A DNA stretch of 51,485 nt, taken from positions 1 to 51,485 of the forward strand of contig CAZHHH010000005.1 in the NCBI GenBank assembly GCA_964532085.1. Reading direction: 5' to 3'. The first letter of the stretch is position 1. Every line of letters starts with the position of its first letter. A model generated the notes under the pieces. That model did no database searches. It saw only the letters and a list, made by a program, of their open reading frames with translations, and was not told where the DNA came from. Made by a program: the position numbers and the translations under genes. Positions 35,841-45,432 of the stretch are shown one piece after another. The DNA comes from CAZHHH01 sp964532085. GTDB taxonomy: Bacteria; Bacteroidota; Bacteroidia; Bacteroidales; Marinilabiliaceae.

Positions 35841-37574
35841 TTAGTGAAAAAATTGTTCTTCACTTTTTTTTATGTCTTTAACCATAACTTGAATTGACTC
35901 TTGATTATTATACACATTCTTGTCTAAAGTGTAGCAAATATCAAATGGTTCACCGCTTTTTACAAGGTCTATATACTCTTTTAGTCCAAAGCCAATTCCT
36001 TTTATTATGGAGCCAGATTCATCTTCAATAACTTCTAATTTTAGATGATTTTTGTCTTTTCCAACAAGCTTGCTAGTTCCGTAATCTCTAACTCTTCTGG
36101 TAACAAAAACAGGACGCATATTTTCTGGTCCATATGGCGAGAATCTTGTTAATGTATTATAGAATCTTTTATTAATATCTTTTAATAATATCTCCATATC
36201 CACTTCAATCTGTGGTGTTTTTTGCTCTTCAGTAATGTTCTCTTTTACATATTTCTCAAATCGTTGTGCAAACTTATCTAAATTTTCACTTTTCATAGTT
36301 AGCCCAGCAGCATACATATGTCCACCAAAATTTATCAACAAATCGCTACAAGATTCAATTGCTTTATAGATGTCAAATCCATCTACAGAGCGTGCAGAGC
36401 CTGTTATTAAGTCGTCGCTCTGTGTGAGAATTATGGTTGGCCTATAATAATTGTCTATTAAGCGAGATGCAACTATACCAATCACTCCTTTGTGCCATTC
36501 AGGATTAAATAAAACCGTAGAGGCGTGATGTTGTAATTTTACATCATTGTCAATTCTACTGATTGCTTCTTGCGTTGTTTCGCGGTCTAGCTCTTTTCGT
36601 GCATCATTTAAGTTGTCAATTTTTTCGCCAAGTTCAATAGCTAAAGTTTTTTCTTTACTAATCAGCAAATCTACGGCATTACGCCCCGAATCTATTCGTC
36701 CTGCAGCATTAATTCTTGGGCCTAATTTAAAAACAATATCACTTATTAATACTTCTTTATCTTGAAGATTTGAAATTTCAATAATGCTTTGAAGTCCAGT
36801 GCTAGGTTCTTTATTAAGTTGTTTTAATCCGTGAAAAGTTAATATTCTATTTTCACCAACTAAAGGAACTATATCTGAAGCAACACTCACAGCTACTAAA
36901 TCTAAATAAGAAAAAAGATTCTCTTTATTAATATTGTTTTTTTGTGCATAAGCTTGCATAAATTTGAATCCTACACCACAGCCAGATAGGTTTTTATCAG
37001 GATATTCACAATCTTCCCTTTTAGGGTCTAAAGCAGCAACAGCAACGGGCAACTCTTTGCCGGGTGTGTGATGGTCACAAATTATAAAATCAATCCCAAC
37101 CTCTTTAGCATCTCGCACTCGATTTATAGCTTTTATACCACAATCTAAAGAGATAATTAATTTAACATTGGTCGAATGTGCATACTCAATGCCTTGTATG
37201 CTAATTCCATACCCTTCTTTGTATCTGTCGGGAATATAGAAGTCTATATTTTCATAGCATTGATTTTTTAAAAAATTATAGACTAATGCCACAGCAGTAG
37301 TGCCATCTACGTCATAATCTCCATAAATTAGAATTTTCTCATTGTTTTTTATGGCTTTTTCTAAACGTTCAACTGCAATATCCATATCCTTCATCAGGAA
37401 TGGGTCATATAAATCTTTTAATTCAGGATTGAAAAATTTATGTGCACTATCATAACTATTTATTCCACGCTGAAGCATTAATTCCAATAAAATTGGATTC
37501 AAGTCAAGCTCTTTTTTAAAAGCTTTAACTACGTCAATATCAAACCTCTCTTTTATTGCCCAACGTTTATTCAT
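35841..37574 (-). CDS. recJ: Single-stranded-DNA-specific exonuclease RecJ
   Basis: The start is taken at the ATG at 37574; a TTG lies just before it. The 577-residue DHH-family enzyme degrades single-stranded DNA 5' to 3' in recombination and repair. Motifs are YGDYDVDGTTA (84-94), LDCG (143-146), CDHHTPG (166-172), and DHHA1-type INFGGHMYAAGL in the second half. A C-terminal OB-like domain follows. Length is typical. Confidence 0.95.
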   Translation of the reverse strand: MNKRWAIKERFDIDVVKAFKKELDLNPILLELMLQRGINSYDSAHKFFNPELKDLYDPFLMKDMDIAVERLEKAIKNNEKILIYGDYDVDGTTAVALVYNFLKNQCYENIDFYIPDRYKEGYGISIQGIEYAHSTNVKLIISLDCGIKAINRVRDAKEVGIDFIICDHHTPGKELPVAVAALDPKREDCEYPDKNLSGCGVGFKFMQAYAQKNNINKENLFSYLDLVAVSVASDIVPLVGENRILTFHGLKQLNKEPSTGLQSIIEISNLQDKEVLISDIVFKLGPRINAAGRIDSGRNAVDLLISKEKTLAIELGEKIDNLNDARKELDRETTQEAISRIDNDVKLQHHASTVLFNPEWHKGVIGIVASRLIDNYYRPTIILTQSDDLITGSARSVDGFDIYKAIESCSDLLINFGGHMYAAGLTMKSENLDKFAQRFEKYVKENITEEQKTPQIEVDMEILLKDINKRFYNTLTRFSPYGPENMRPVFVTRRVRDYGTSKLVGKDKNHLKLEVIEDESGSIIKGIGFGLKEYIDLVKSGEPFDICYTLDKNVYNNQESIQVMVKDIKKSEEQFFH

Positions 37575-37708
37575 CAAAAAATTATATATATGATTTAATA
37601 CAATATATTATATAAATAATAATATACTATGCTTCGTGTGCTTTAAAGATAATACTTTTGTTGTGCAATGAAAGCAATTGATGAAAAGAATAATATTTTA
37701 TGTTTAAC

Positions 37709-38389
37709 TCAATTATTATTAAGTTCAAATAGTGTTAGTATGTTTTTTAATATTTTGTTTTTAACTTCATTGATATCTATAGACTTACCAATTTCTCTCT
37801 CCATTGATGTTACACCTTTGTCAATAAAACCACACGGATTGATATGATTAAAATAATTTAAGTCACTATTTACATTAAGAGCAAAACCGTGCATAGAGAC
37901 ATATCTACTTGCTTTAACTCCGATGGCGCAAATTTTTCTAGCAACCCCAGGCTTATTCACATCAAGCCATACGCCAGTTGCACCCTCTAGTCTTGAAGAA
38001 TCAATGCCATAATCTTTTAATGTGTCGATTATAGATTGTTCTAAAAGATGAATGTACTCTTTAATGCCTATTTTTAATATCTCCAAGTCAAAAATTGGGT
38101 ATCCAACAATTTGCCCAGGCCCATGATATGTAATATCGCCACCTCTATCAATTTTATAGAATGTGGCATTTATACTTTTTAAAAATTCATCAGAAATTAA
38201 TAAATTATTCTGTGTGCCGCTTTTTCCAAGTGTATAAACGTGTGGATGTTCACAAAAAAGTAGATGATGCGTGTGTGAATTCTTATTCTGACTTTTATTA
38301 TTTAAAATATTTTGAAATATCTTCTGTTGATAATCCCACGCCTCTTTATAATCTATAATTTCTAAATCCTCAAAAGTGACTTTATTCAT
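37709..38389 (-). CDS. lipB: Octanoyltransferase LipB
   Basis: Transfers octanoyl from acyl carrier protein to lipoyl domains. The ATG at 38389 (MNKVTFEDLE, 226 residues) is preferred, since it leaves 7 bp after lipA. An upstream ATG at 38413 would overlap lipA by 17 bp. Motifs are RGGDITYHGPGQIVGYP, the lysine in IGVKASRYVSMHGFALN and the cysteine in NPCGFID, all expected for LipB. It is in an operon with lipA, the next enzyme. Confidence 0.94.
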   Translation of the reverse strand: MNKVTFEDLEIIDYKEAWDYQQKIFQNILNNKSQNKNSHTHHLLFCEHPHVYTLGKSGTQNNLLISDEFLKSINATFYKIDRGGDITYHGPGQIVGYPIFDLEILKIGIKEYIHLLEQSIIDTLKDYGIDSSRLEGATGVWLDVNKPGVARKICAIGVKASRYVSMHGFALNVNSDLNYFNHINPCGFIDKGVTSMEREIGKSIDINEVKNKILKNILTLFELNNN

Positions 38390-38396
38390 AAACAAA

Positions 38397-39299
38397 TTAT
38401 TTTTTAAGTGCATTGATATGTTTTTCTGCGTGATAAGAGCTTCTCACCAATGGTCCACTTTCAACATATTTAAATCCTCTTTTTAAACCCTCTTCTTCAT
38501 AGAATTTGAATTGCTCAGGCGTTACATACTCTTGAACTTCTAAATGTTTTTTAGATGGCTGTAGATATTGACCAATTGTTAAAACTTTTACACCAACTTT
38601 TGCTAAGTCGTCCATAGTTTCAAGCACTTCATCTTCTTTTTCGCCCAATCCAAGCATAATTCCCGATTTAGAAACTACACCAGCATCAGATATATATTTT
38701 AAAACAGATAGACTAACATCATATTTTGCTCGTGACCTAATTTGAGGTGTCAATCTTCTAACAGTTTCTAAGTTGTGACTTATAACTTCAGGTTTTGCAT
38801 CAATTATTTGTTGAACTAAATTTGTCATTCCTTGAAAGTCAGGAATTAAAACCTCTTGTGTTATACCAGGGTTTTTCTCCTTAACAGCCTTTATAGTTTC
38901 AACCCAAATACCAGCTCCACCATCAGGCAGGTCGTCCCTGTCAACAGATGTTATTACTGCGTGCTTCAGTTTCATAATTTGTACAGAACGTGCTATCCTT
39001 TGTGGTTCAGTTTCATCAACTGCCTCAGGTTTTCCTGTTGGAACATTACAAAATTTACATGCCCTAGTGCAAATATTTCCTAAAATCATAAATGTTGCAG
39101 TTCCAACACCCCAACATTCTGCAGCATTAGGACATTTTCCACTTGTGCAGATTGTATGCAAACTATGCTCTTTAATGGTATTATTCATCCATTTATAATC
39201 ATTGCTTTGTGGGAGTTGTACTTTTAACCAGTCTGGTTTTGAACGTCTTAATGCTTCACGTTTTTTAGCAATTTCTTTACGTTGCTCTAATATATTCAT
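38397..39299 (-). CDS. lipA: Lipoyl synthase LipA
   Basis: The 300-residue radical SAM enzyme inserts sulfur at C6 and C8 of octanoyl groups. The auxiliary cluster cysteines are Cys51, Cys56 and Cys62 (CTSGKCPNAAEC). The radical SAM cluster cysteines are Cys77, Cys81 and Cys84 (CTRACKFC). The C-terminal RSSYHAEK supplies the conserved serine ligand. It is followed by lipB, making a complete lipoate-synthesis pair. Confidence 0.97.
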   Translation of the reverse strand: MNILEQRKEIAKKREALRRSKPDWLKVQLPQSNDYKWMNNTIKEHSLHTICTSGKCPNAAECWGVGTATFMILGNICTRACKFCNVPTGKPEAVDETEPQRIARSVQIMKLKHAVITSVDRDDLPDGGAGIWVETIKAVKEKNPGITQEVLIPDFQGMTNLVQQIIDAKPEVISHNLETVRRLTPQIRSRAKYDVSLSVLKYISDAGVVSKSGIMLGLGEKEDEVLETMDDLAKVGVKVLTIGQYLQPSKKHLEVQEYVTPEQFKFYEEEGLKRGFKYVESGPLVRSSYHAEKHINALKK

Positions 39300-39353
39300 T
39301 TTGTTATTGTAATTTTCTTATTTTAAAAATAGTTTTTTTCTTAAAGAATAAAC

Positions 39354-39386
39354 CAAAAGTAAATAAGTAAGTTCATTTTTTACAAA
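39354..39386 (-). promoter_or_regulatory. Promoter of lipA-lipB
   Basis: On the minus strand a TTTG (39386-39383) is followed after 21 bp by TACTTTTG (39361-39354), 54 bp before the lipA ATG. Both boxes and the spacing fit the Bacteroidota vegetative promoter, making it the best promoter match in the window. Confidence 0.6.
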
Positions 39387-39495
39387 TAAAAGGAAGTTTT
39401 ACTGTTTAAAAGAAAAATTTTCACAAAAATATATTTTTTAAAGTTAGAATAATGAAGCTTTTAGCTTATAAATTTTATTTATAGAAATTTGAAAT

Positions 39496-39503
39496 TATCT
39501 TTG
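39496..39503 (+). promoter_or_regulatory. -7 box for lysS
   Basis: TATCTTTG followed by CA matches TAnnTTTG, 46 bp before the lysS ATG. The upstream -33 region lacks a clear TTG. Confidence 0.5.
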
Positions 39504-39549
39504 CACATTAGAATATTTTTTGCAGAACAATAAAATACAATAATATAAA

Positions 39550-41286
39550 ATGAACATTTATCACGAGTTGAGTGAACAAGAGCAGATTCGTCGTGCGAGT
39601 TTGCAAGAGTTACGTAGTTTAGGAATTGAAGCTTATCCTGCGGCAGAATATCCAATAACACATTATTCTGAAAATATTTTAGATAATTTTGAATCTAATC
39701 CAGATGATTTTAAAGAAGTTGTTATTGCTGGAAGAATAATGAGCCGCCGTATAATGGGGAATGCCTCATTTGCAGAGCTAAAGGATGCTGAAGGTAGGAT
39801 ACAAATTTATGTTCGAAGAGACGATATTTGTCCAGATGAGGATAAATCTTTATATAATACTGTTTTTAAAAGATTGCTTGATATAGGCGATTTTATTGGT
39901 GTTAAAGGACATGTTTTTAAAACAAAAATGGGTGAAATTTCTGTTCATGTTACAGAATTAACTGTTTTGTCTAAATCTTTAAGACCACTGCCAATTGTAA
40001 AAGAGAAAGATGGTGTTATATATGACGCTTTTACTGACCCTGAAATGAGATATAGGCAGCGTTATGTTGATTTAGTTGTTAATGAGGGGGTTAAAGAGAC
40101 TTTCATAAAGCGTACAAAAGTTATTAATACCATGCGAAATTTCTTTAATGAGCGTGGTTATTTAGAAGTAGAAACTCCAATATTGCAGTCTATAGCAGGT
40201 GGAGCAGCTGCACGTCCGTTTATTACTCATCACAATGCGTTAAATATTCCACTATACCTTAGAATTGCCAATGAACTTTATCTAAAAAGGCTTATAGTTG
40301 GCGGCTTTGATGGTGTTTATGAGTTTGCAAAAGACTTTAGAAATGAGGGAATGGACAGAACTCACAACCCTGAGTTTACTGTTATGGAGATTTATGTTGC
40401 TTACACTGACTATAAGTGGATGATGAATTTCACAGAAGAGTTAGTTGAAAAAGTAGCACTAGAACTTCATGGAAAAACGGAGGTTCAAGTTGGCGATAAA
40501 GTTATCGATTTTAAAAGACCTTATAAGCGTATAACTATGCTCGACTCTATAAAAGAGCATACTGGTATTGATATTTCAGGAATGGATGTTGATCAATTGA
40601 AAGATGTTTGTAAACAATTAAATATCGAAATTGATGATACTATGGGTAAAGGGAAATTAATTGATGAGATATTTGGCGAAAAATGTGAACATCACTATAT
40701 ACAGCCAACTTTTATCACAGATTACCCAACAGAGATGTCTCCACTTAGTAAAAAACATCGTGATAACCCAGAATTAACAGAGCGTTTTGAGCTTATGGTT
40801 AATGGAAAAGAGTTAGCAAATGCATATAGCGAGCTTAATGATCCCATCGACCAGCTAGAGCGTTTTCAGGAGCAGATGAAGCTTTCTGAAAAAGGAGATG
40901 ACGAGGCTATGTTAATTGATTTAGATTTTGTTAGAGCATTAGAGTATGGTATGCCTCCAACTTCAGGAATGGGTATTGGTATTGATAGATTAGTTATGTT
41001 AATGACAAATCAAAGCTCAATTCAAGAAGTACTTTTCTTCCCTCAGATGCGCCCAGAAAAAAGACAAGAGAAAGATGGAGATGAGAAGTTTATTGAAGTT
41101 GGAATAGCTAAAGAGTGGATTGATGTATTAAGAAAATTAGGATATCAGCAATTAAAATCTTTAAAAGATGTAAATCCGAATAAATTGCATCAAGATTTGT
41201 GTGGATATAATAAAAAGAATAAGCTAGAATTAAGCAATCCAAGTCAAGATGATGTTGCTAGCTGGATTTCAAATTTAAAACAGTAA
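39550..41286 (+). CDS. lysS: Lysyl-tRNA synthetase (class II)
   Basis: The 578-residue enzyme charges tRNA-Lys. It has an N-terminal OB domain (about 55-150), motif 2 in FRNEGMDRTHNPEFTVMEIY, and motif 3 in SGMGIGIDRLVML. It is about 70 residues longer than E. coli LysS, with the extra C-terminal part (after FFPQMRPEK) ending in a helix-rich segment. I recall this longer form as usual in Bacteroidota. It is 3 bp before gpsA. Confidence 0.95.
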   Translation: MNIYHELSEQEQIRRASLQELRSLGIEAYPAAEYPITHYSENILDNFESNPDDFKEVVIAGRIMSRRIMGNASFAELKDAEGRIQIYVRRDDICPDEDKSLYNTVFKRLLDIGDFIGVKGHVFKTKMGEISVHVTELTVLSKSLRPLPIVKEKDGVIYDAFTDPEMRYRQRYVDLVVNEGVKETFIKRTKVINTMRNFFNERGYLEVETPILQSIAGGAAARPFITHHNALNIPLYLRIANELYLKRLIVGGFDGVYEFAKDFRNEGMDRTHNPEFTVMEIYVAYTDYKWMMNFTEELVEKVALELHGKTEVQVGDKVIDFKRPYKRITMLDSIKEHTGIDISGMDVDQLKDVCKQLNIEIDDTMGKGKLIDEIFGEKCEHHYIQPTFITDYPTEMSPLSKKHRDNPELTERFELMVNGKELANAYSELNDPIDQLERFQEQMKLSEKGDDEAMLIDLDFVRALEYGMPPTSGMGIGIDRLVMLMTNQSSIQEVLFFPQMRPEKRQEKDGDEKFIEVGIAKEWIDVLRKLGYQQLKSLKDVNPNKLHQDLCGYNKKNKLELSNPSQDDVASWISNLKQ

Positions 41287-41289
41287 ATT

Positions 41290-42288
41290 ATGGACGTTTC
41301 TACGTCAAAAATAGGGATTGTTGGTAGTGGAAGTTGGGCCACAGCAATTGCAAAAATGGTTTTGGCAAATGTGCCAAACATTAACTGGTATTTTAGAAAT
41401 CCTCGACGCGTAGATGATTTTATAAAAAAGAAGCATAATCCAAACTATTTGCAATCAGTAAGCTTTGATGTGAATAGGATAACTTTTTTTAGTGATATAA
41501 ATGAAATTGTAGAAGAGTCAGATATTATAATATTTGCTAATCCTTCAGCATTTTTAAAGAGCATTTTATCACCACTTTCAAAATCATTAAAAAACAAGTT
41601 TATAGTCTCCGCCATAAAAGGTTTGGTACCAGACGAGAATATGGTTGTGGGTGAATTTTTCAATAAAAAAATGAATGTTCCCATAAGCAATATAGCTGTT
41701 ATATCAGGTCCTTGCCATGCTGAAGAGGTTGCGTTGGAGAGATTGAGTTATATAACTATAGCTTGTGAAGAGGTGAAAACTGCAAGAGCTATTTCTACTA
41801 TTTTTGAAAGTGGATTTATAAAAGTCACAACTTCTGATGATATTTATGGTACAGAATATTCTGCAGTATTAAAGAATATTATGGCTATAGCTTCTGGAGT
41901 TTGTCATGGACTAGGCTATGGCGACAATTTTCAGGCAGTCTTAATTTCCAATGCTATTCAAGAGATAAAGCGCTTTGTTGACACTGTTCATCCAATGTCT
42001 CGTGATATTAAAAGTTCTTCTTATTTAGGAGATTTATTGGTTACGTGTTATTCTCAATTTAGCCGAAATAGATCTTTTGGAACAATGTTGGGAAAAGGAT
42101 ACTCTGTGAAAAGTGCACAACTAGAGATGCTTATGATTGCAGAGGGGTATTATTCAACAAAAATTATAAAAGAGATGAATGACAAATTTAATGTCAGTAT
42201 GCCAATTTTAGATGCCGTATATAACATTATATTTGAAAGAATTTCTCCAGCAATTGAGATAAAAATATTGACAGATTATTTACGATAA
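41290..42288 (+). CDS. gpsA: Glycerol-3-phosphate dehydrogenase (NAD(P)+)
   Basis: The 332-residue enzyme reduces dihydroxyacetone phosphate to glycerol-3-phosphate for phospholipid synthesis. It has the dinucleotide motif GSGSWATAIA (12-21), VSAIKGLVPDENM with the catalytic lysine, SGPCHAEEV, and GTEYSAVLKNIMAIASG, the second conserved lysine. It starts 3 bp after lysS, so they are co-transcribed. Confidence 0.94.
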   Translation: MDVSTSKIGIVGSGSWATAIAKMVLANVPNINWYFRNPRRVDDFIKKKHNPNYLQSVSFDVNRITFFSDINEIVEESDIIIFANPSAFLKSILSPLSKSLKNKFIVSAIKGLVPDENMVVGEFFNKKMNVPISNIAVISGPCHAEEVALERLSYITIACEEVKTARAISTIFESGFIKVTTSDDIYGTEYSAVLKNIMAIASGVCHGLGYGDNFQAVLISNAIQEIKRFVDTVHPMSRDIKSSSYLGDLLVTCYSQFSRNRSFGTMLGKGYSVKSAQLEMLMIAEGYYSTKIIKEMNDKFNVSMPILDAVYNIIFERISPAIEIKILTDYLR

Positions 42289-42322
42289 AAAAATAATTAA
42301 CATTATAAAACTATAACACCAA

Positions 42323-43666
42323 ATGAATAAATTAATTTTAGATACTTCAAAGGCAGAGTCGTTTTTGCCCGATGGTGCACTTAAAGGTATTGCGTCAAAA
42401 GTTATTGATGCACAACAAAAACTTCATGATGGAAATGGTGAAGGAAATGACTTTTTAGGGTGGTTAAATTTACCTTCGTCTATAAATGAAGAGTTAGTTC
42501 ATGACATAAAAGTAACAGCAAAACGTCTTTCTACACAGTCAGAGGTGGTGGTTGTTGCAGGTATAGGCGGTAGTTATTTGGGTGCAAAAGCTGTGATTGA
42601 TGCATTGACAAATTCTTTTGATGCCTATGAAAAAGATAGAAAAAAGCCAGCAATTGTTTATGCAGGTCAAAATATCGATGAAGATTACACTTATGAATTA
42701 TTGGATTTTCTTAAACATAAAGACTTTTCTGTTGTAGTTATTTCTAAGTCGGGAACTACTACTGAGCCAGCGTTGGCATTTAGATTGCTAAAAGGATTAT
42801 TAGAGAAAAAATATGCAACTGATGATGTTAAAAATAGAATTGTTGCAATAACAGATGAGAAAAAGGGAGCTCTTAGAACTTTAGCTGACAGAGAAGGATA
42901 CCAAACATATATAATTCCTGATGATGTTGGTGGAAGATTCTCGGTTTTAACTCCTGTAGGATTGTTACCTATTGCATTGGCAGGTATTGATATTGAAGCA
43001 TTAATCGAAGGTGCTAAAGATATGGAAACTGCAACTTCAGCTGATGTTCCGTTTGATAAAAATCCTGCTGCAATTTATGCTGCAATTAGAAATTTACTAT
43101 ATCAAGATGGTAAAAAGATTGAAATTTTAGCAAACTATAATCCTAAACTTCAATACTTTTCAGAGTGGTGGAAGCAACTTTATGGAGAGAGTGAAGGAAA
43201 AGATGGTAAAGGAATATTCCCTGCATCAGTTAATTTCACTACAGACTTACACTCAATGGGTCAGTGGATTCAAGATGGAGAGAGAACAATTTTTGAAACA
43301 GTAATTTCGGTTGAAAATCCATTAAATAATGTTGAAGTTCCAACTGAAGAAGATGATTTAGATCAGCTTAATTATCTTGCAGGAAAGCGTGTTGATGAGG
43401 TTAATAAAATGGCAGAGTTGGGAACAATGATTGCTCATGTTGATGGCAAAGTTCCTAATATTCGTATCGTATTGCCTGTTTTAGATGCTTATCATGTGGG
43501 TCAATTAATCTATTTCTTCGAAAAAGCCTGTGGAATAAGTGGTTATACACTTGAGGTAAATCCATTTGACCAACCTGGGGTAGAGGACTATAAAGTTAAT
43601 ATGTTTGCTTTATTGGGTAAACCAGGTTTTGAAAAGGAAACAGAAGCAATAAGAAAGAGAATATAA
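42323..43666 (+). CDS. pgi: Glucose-6-phosphate isomerase (short form)
   Basis: The 447-residue enzyme interconverts glucose-6-phosphate and fructose-6-phosphate. It contains AGIGGSYLGAKAVIDAL (79-95), the phosphate-binding SKSGTTTEPALAFR and the active-site Glu/His region in the C-terminal half. The length is the short bacterial form (about 450 residues, as in Bacillus). It follows gpsA by 34 bp. Confidence 0.95.
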   Translation: MNKLILDTSKAESFLPDGALKGIASKVIDAQQKLHDGNGEGNDFLGWLNLPSSINEELVHDIKVTAKRLSTQSEVVVVAGIGGSYLGAKAVIDALTNSFDAYEKDRKKPAIVYAGQNIDEDYTYELLDFLKHKDFSVVVISKSGTTTEPALAFRLLKGLLEKKYATDDVKNRIVAITDEKKGALRTLADREGYQTYIIPDDVGGRFSVLTPVGLLPIALAGIDIEALIEGAKDMETATSADVPFDKNPAAIYAAIRNLLYQDGKKIEILANYNPKLQYFSEWWKQLYGESEGKDGKGIFPASVNFTTDLHSMGQWIQDGERTIFETVISVENPLNNVEVPTEEDDLDQLNYLAGKRVDEVNKMAELGTMIAHVDGKVPNIRIVLPVLDAYHVGQLIYFFEKACGISGYTLEVNPFDQPGVEDYKVNMFALLGKPGFEKETEAIRKRI

Positions 43667-43719
43667 TATTACTATATAACATTTTGTGGTTGTAAATTTT
43701 ATAATTATAAAAAACTATC

Positions 43720-43727
43720 TATCTTTG
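43720..43727 (+). promoter_or_regulatory. -7 box for rpsP
   Basis: TATCTTTG followed by CA, as before lysS, 51 bp before the rpsP ATG. The nearest TTG (43690-43692) is 27 bp upstream, longer than usual. Confidence 0.45.
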
Positions 43728-43778
43728 CACCCACAAAATTTTTAAGTAGGTTGAAAATTAATTAATTATTAAGAAAAA

Positions 43779-44408
43779 ATGGCCGTAAAGATTAGATTAA
43801 CAAGACGCGGACGTAAAGGTTATGCTTACTACCACATTGTGGTAGCAGATAGCAGGGCGCCACGAGATGGCAGGATTATTGAGAAAATTGGGTCATATAA
43901 CCCAAATACAAATCCTGCTACAATTGACCTCGAATTTGAAAAAGCCTTAAAATGGCTTGGAAATGGCGCTCAACCTACCGACACAGTTCGTTCAATACTT
44001 AGCAATGAAGGAGTATTGTTAAAGAAACACTTATTAGAAGGTGTTAAAAAAGGAGCTTTTGATGAAGCTGAAGCTGAAAAAAGATTCAATAAATGGATTG
44101 AAGAAAAAGAAGCTAAAGCAAGTGATAAAAAAGAATCATTAGCTAAAAAAGAAGAGCAAGACTTTAAAGCAAGATTAGAAGCAGAAACTAAAGTTAATGC
44201 TGAAAGAGCTGCAAAACTTGCAAAAAGAAATGCTGAATTAGCCGCTGAGGCTGCAGAAGCTACTAAAGAAGAAGTTGCAGAGGAAGAACCAGCTACAGAA
44301 GATCCTGTTGCAGAGGAACCAGCAGCTGAAGAGCCAGTAGCAGAGACACCTGCTGAAGAAGCAAAGCCAGAAGCAGAAGCTGAGGCAGAAGAAAAAACAG
44401 AAGAATAA
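43779..44408 (+). CDS. rpsP: 30S ribosomal protein S16 with long acidic/alanine tail
   Basis: Residues 1 to about 85 are the S16 fold (MAVKIRLTRRGRKGYAYYHI start, then SRAPRDGRIIEKIGSYNP). S16 of E. coli is 82 residues; here about 120 more follow. The first part of the tail is Lys/Glu/Ala-rich, probably helical, and the end is a low-complexity stretch of EEPVAEEPA-like repeats. Such tails occur in Bacteroidota S16. It precedes rimM, whose product is needed for maturation of the 30S head where S16-type proteins bind early, but a terminator lies between. Confidence 0.95.
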   Translation: MAVKIRLTRRGRKGYAYYHIVVADSRAPRDGRIIEKIGSYNPNTNPATIDLEFEKALKWLGNGAQPTDTVRSILSNEGVLLKKHLLEGVKKGAFDEAEAEKRFNKWIEEKEAKASDKKESLAKKEEQDFKARLEAETKVNAERAAKLAKRNAELAAEAAEATKEEVAEEEPATEDPVAEEPAAEEPVAETPAEEAKPEAEAEAEEKTEE

Positions 44409-44428
44409 TATTCACAATACTATTTTTT

Positions 44429-44465
44429 CAAAACCTGTCACTATTAATAGATGACAGGTTTTTTT
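44429..44465 (+). terminator. Rho-independent terminator between rpsP and rimM
   Basis: AAAACCTGTCA at 44429-44439 pairs with TGACAGGTTTT at 44451-44461, followed by more T. It sits 21 bp after the rpsP stop and 13 bp before the rimM start, so it may attenuate rimM rather than isolate it. Confidence 0.8.
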
Positions 44466-44478
44466 AATTTTATATAAA

Positions 44479-45003
44479 ATGTTTGCAGATAGTGTACATG
44501 TAGGAAAGGTTATAAAAACTCATGGAGTCAATGGAGCAATGCAAATTCAGATTTTAAATCGATTTGCAGGTGTAGAATTTGATGCACAATATCTGTTTCT
44601 TGAATTTTTAGGAGGAATTGTTCCATATCAAATAATAAATTTGAGATATAAAGTTCATAACGAGATAATCGTGGAGGTGGATACTATTGATAGGGAGGAG
44701 GCAGCTTTAAAACTTGTCGGTTCAAACTCTTTTTTAAAAAAAGATGATATTATCAATGATTTAGAAAGTGATAATGACTTATGGACAATTGAAGGATATG
44801 AAGTTGTTGATACGAATCTTGGAAAAATTGGTGTAGTTCAGTCCATTATTGAAATAAATAACAACCCTCTTATTCAAATAGATAATAACGGAACTGAAAT
44901 TCTAGTTCCGCTAAATGAAGAGTTTATTGTCGAAATACGTGAAAAAGAGCAAGTGTTGTTAATATCTGCCCCTGAGGGACTCATCGATCTTTATTTAGAT
45001 TAA
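44479..45003 (+). CDS. rimM: 16S rRNA processing protein RimM
   Basis: The 174-residue ribosome maturation factor has the N-terminal barrel (VGKVIKTHGVNGAMQIQ, about 8-24) and a PRC-like C-terminal domain with WTIEGYEVVDTNLGKIGVV, NPLIQID and ILVPL. It assists 30S head assembly. The last 23 bp overlap the convergent thioesterase gene. Confidence 0.9.
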   Translation: MFADSVHVGKVIKTHGVNGAMQIQILNRFAGVEFDAQYLFLEFLGGIVPYQIINLRYKVHNEIIVEVDTIDREEAALKLVGSNSFLKKDDIINDLESDNDLWTIEGYEVVDTNLGKIGVVQSIIEINNNPLIQIDNNGTEILVPLNEEFIVEIREKEQVLLISAPEGLIDLYLD

Positions 45004-45427
45004 TCTCATTATCTTCAAATTTAATCAGAGCATCTTTCCATAATTGTGGTATTATAATACTTTCATTTTTCTGGAAGTCGAAGCCAACTAGCACACAATC
45101 ATTTGTTGCCATAGTCTTTCCATTTTCATCAACAATAGCTTGAGCCATTTTAATACTCTTATTACCAATTTCATACACTTTAGTTTTTACTTCTATCTCA
45201 TTGTCGAATAAGATTTGACTAAAAAATGAAGTTTTATATGATACTATAACCAAATGCTTGCTTTTAGTATCTAGCAAATCTCCCAAAGTCTTTGTTAAGT
45301 ATTTTATTCTTCCCAAATCAAAAAACTCTTGAATAGATATGTTATTAACATGTCCCAACATATCAATATCATTAAAACGAATTTGAAGTTTCTCAGTATG
45401 TTTAAAATTTAGTTCTTTATGGTTCAT
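44981..45427 (-). CDS. Acyl-CoA thioesterase, hotdog fold (4HBT)
   Basis: The 148-residue protein has the 4-hydroxybenzoyl-CoA thioesterase motif RFNDIDMLGHVNN (17-29) with the catalytic Asp in the DxD, as in YbgC/FadM-like enzymes. It should hydrolyse acyl-CoA or acyl-ACP; the substrate is unknown. It is 5 bp downstream of a YrdC-fold gene, so the two may be co-transcribed. Its 3' end overlaps rimM by 23 bp tail to tail. Confidence 0.85.
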   Translation of the reverse strand: MNHKELNFKHTEKLQIRFNDIDMLGHVNNISIQEFFDLGRIKYLTKTLGDLLDTKSKHLVIVSYKTSFFSQILFDNEIEVKTKVYEIGNKSIKMAQAIVDENGKTMATNDCVLVGFDFQKNESIIIPQLWKDALIKFEDNEINLNKDR

Positions 45428-45432
45428 ATTTC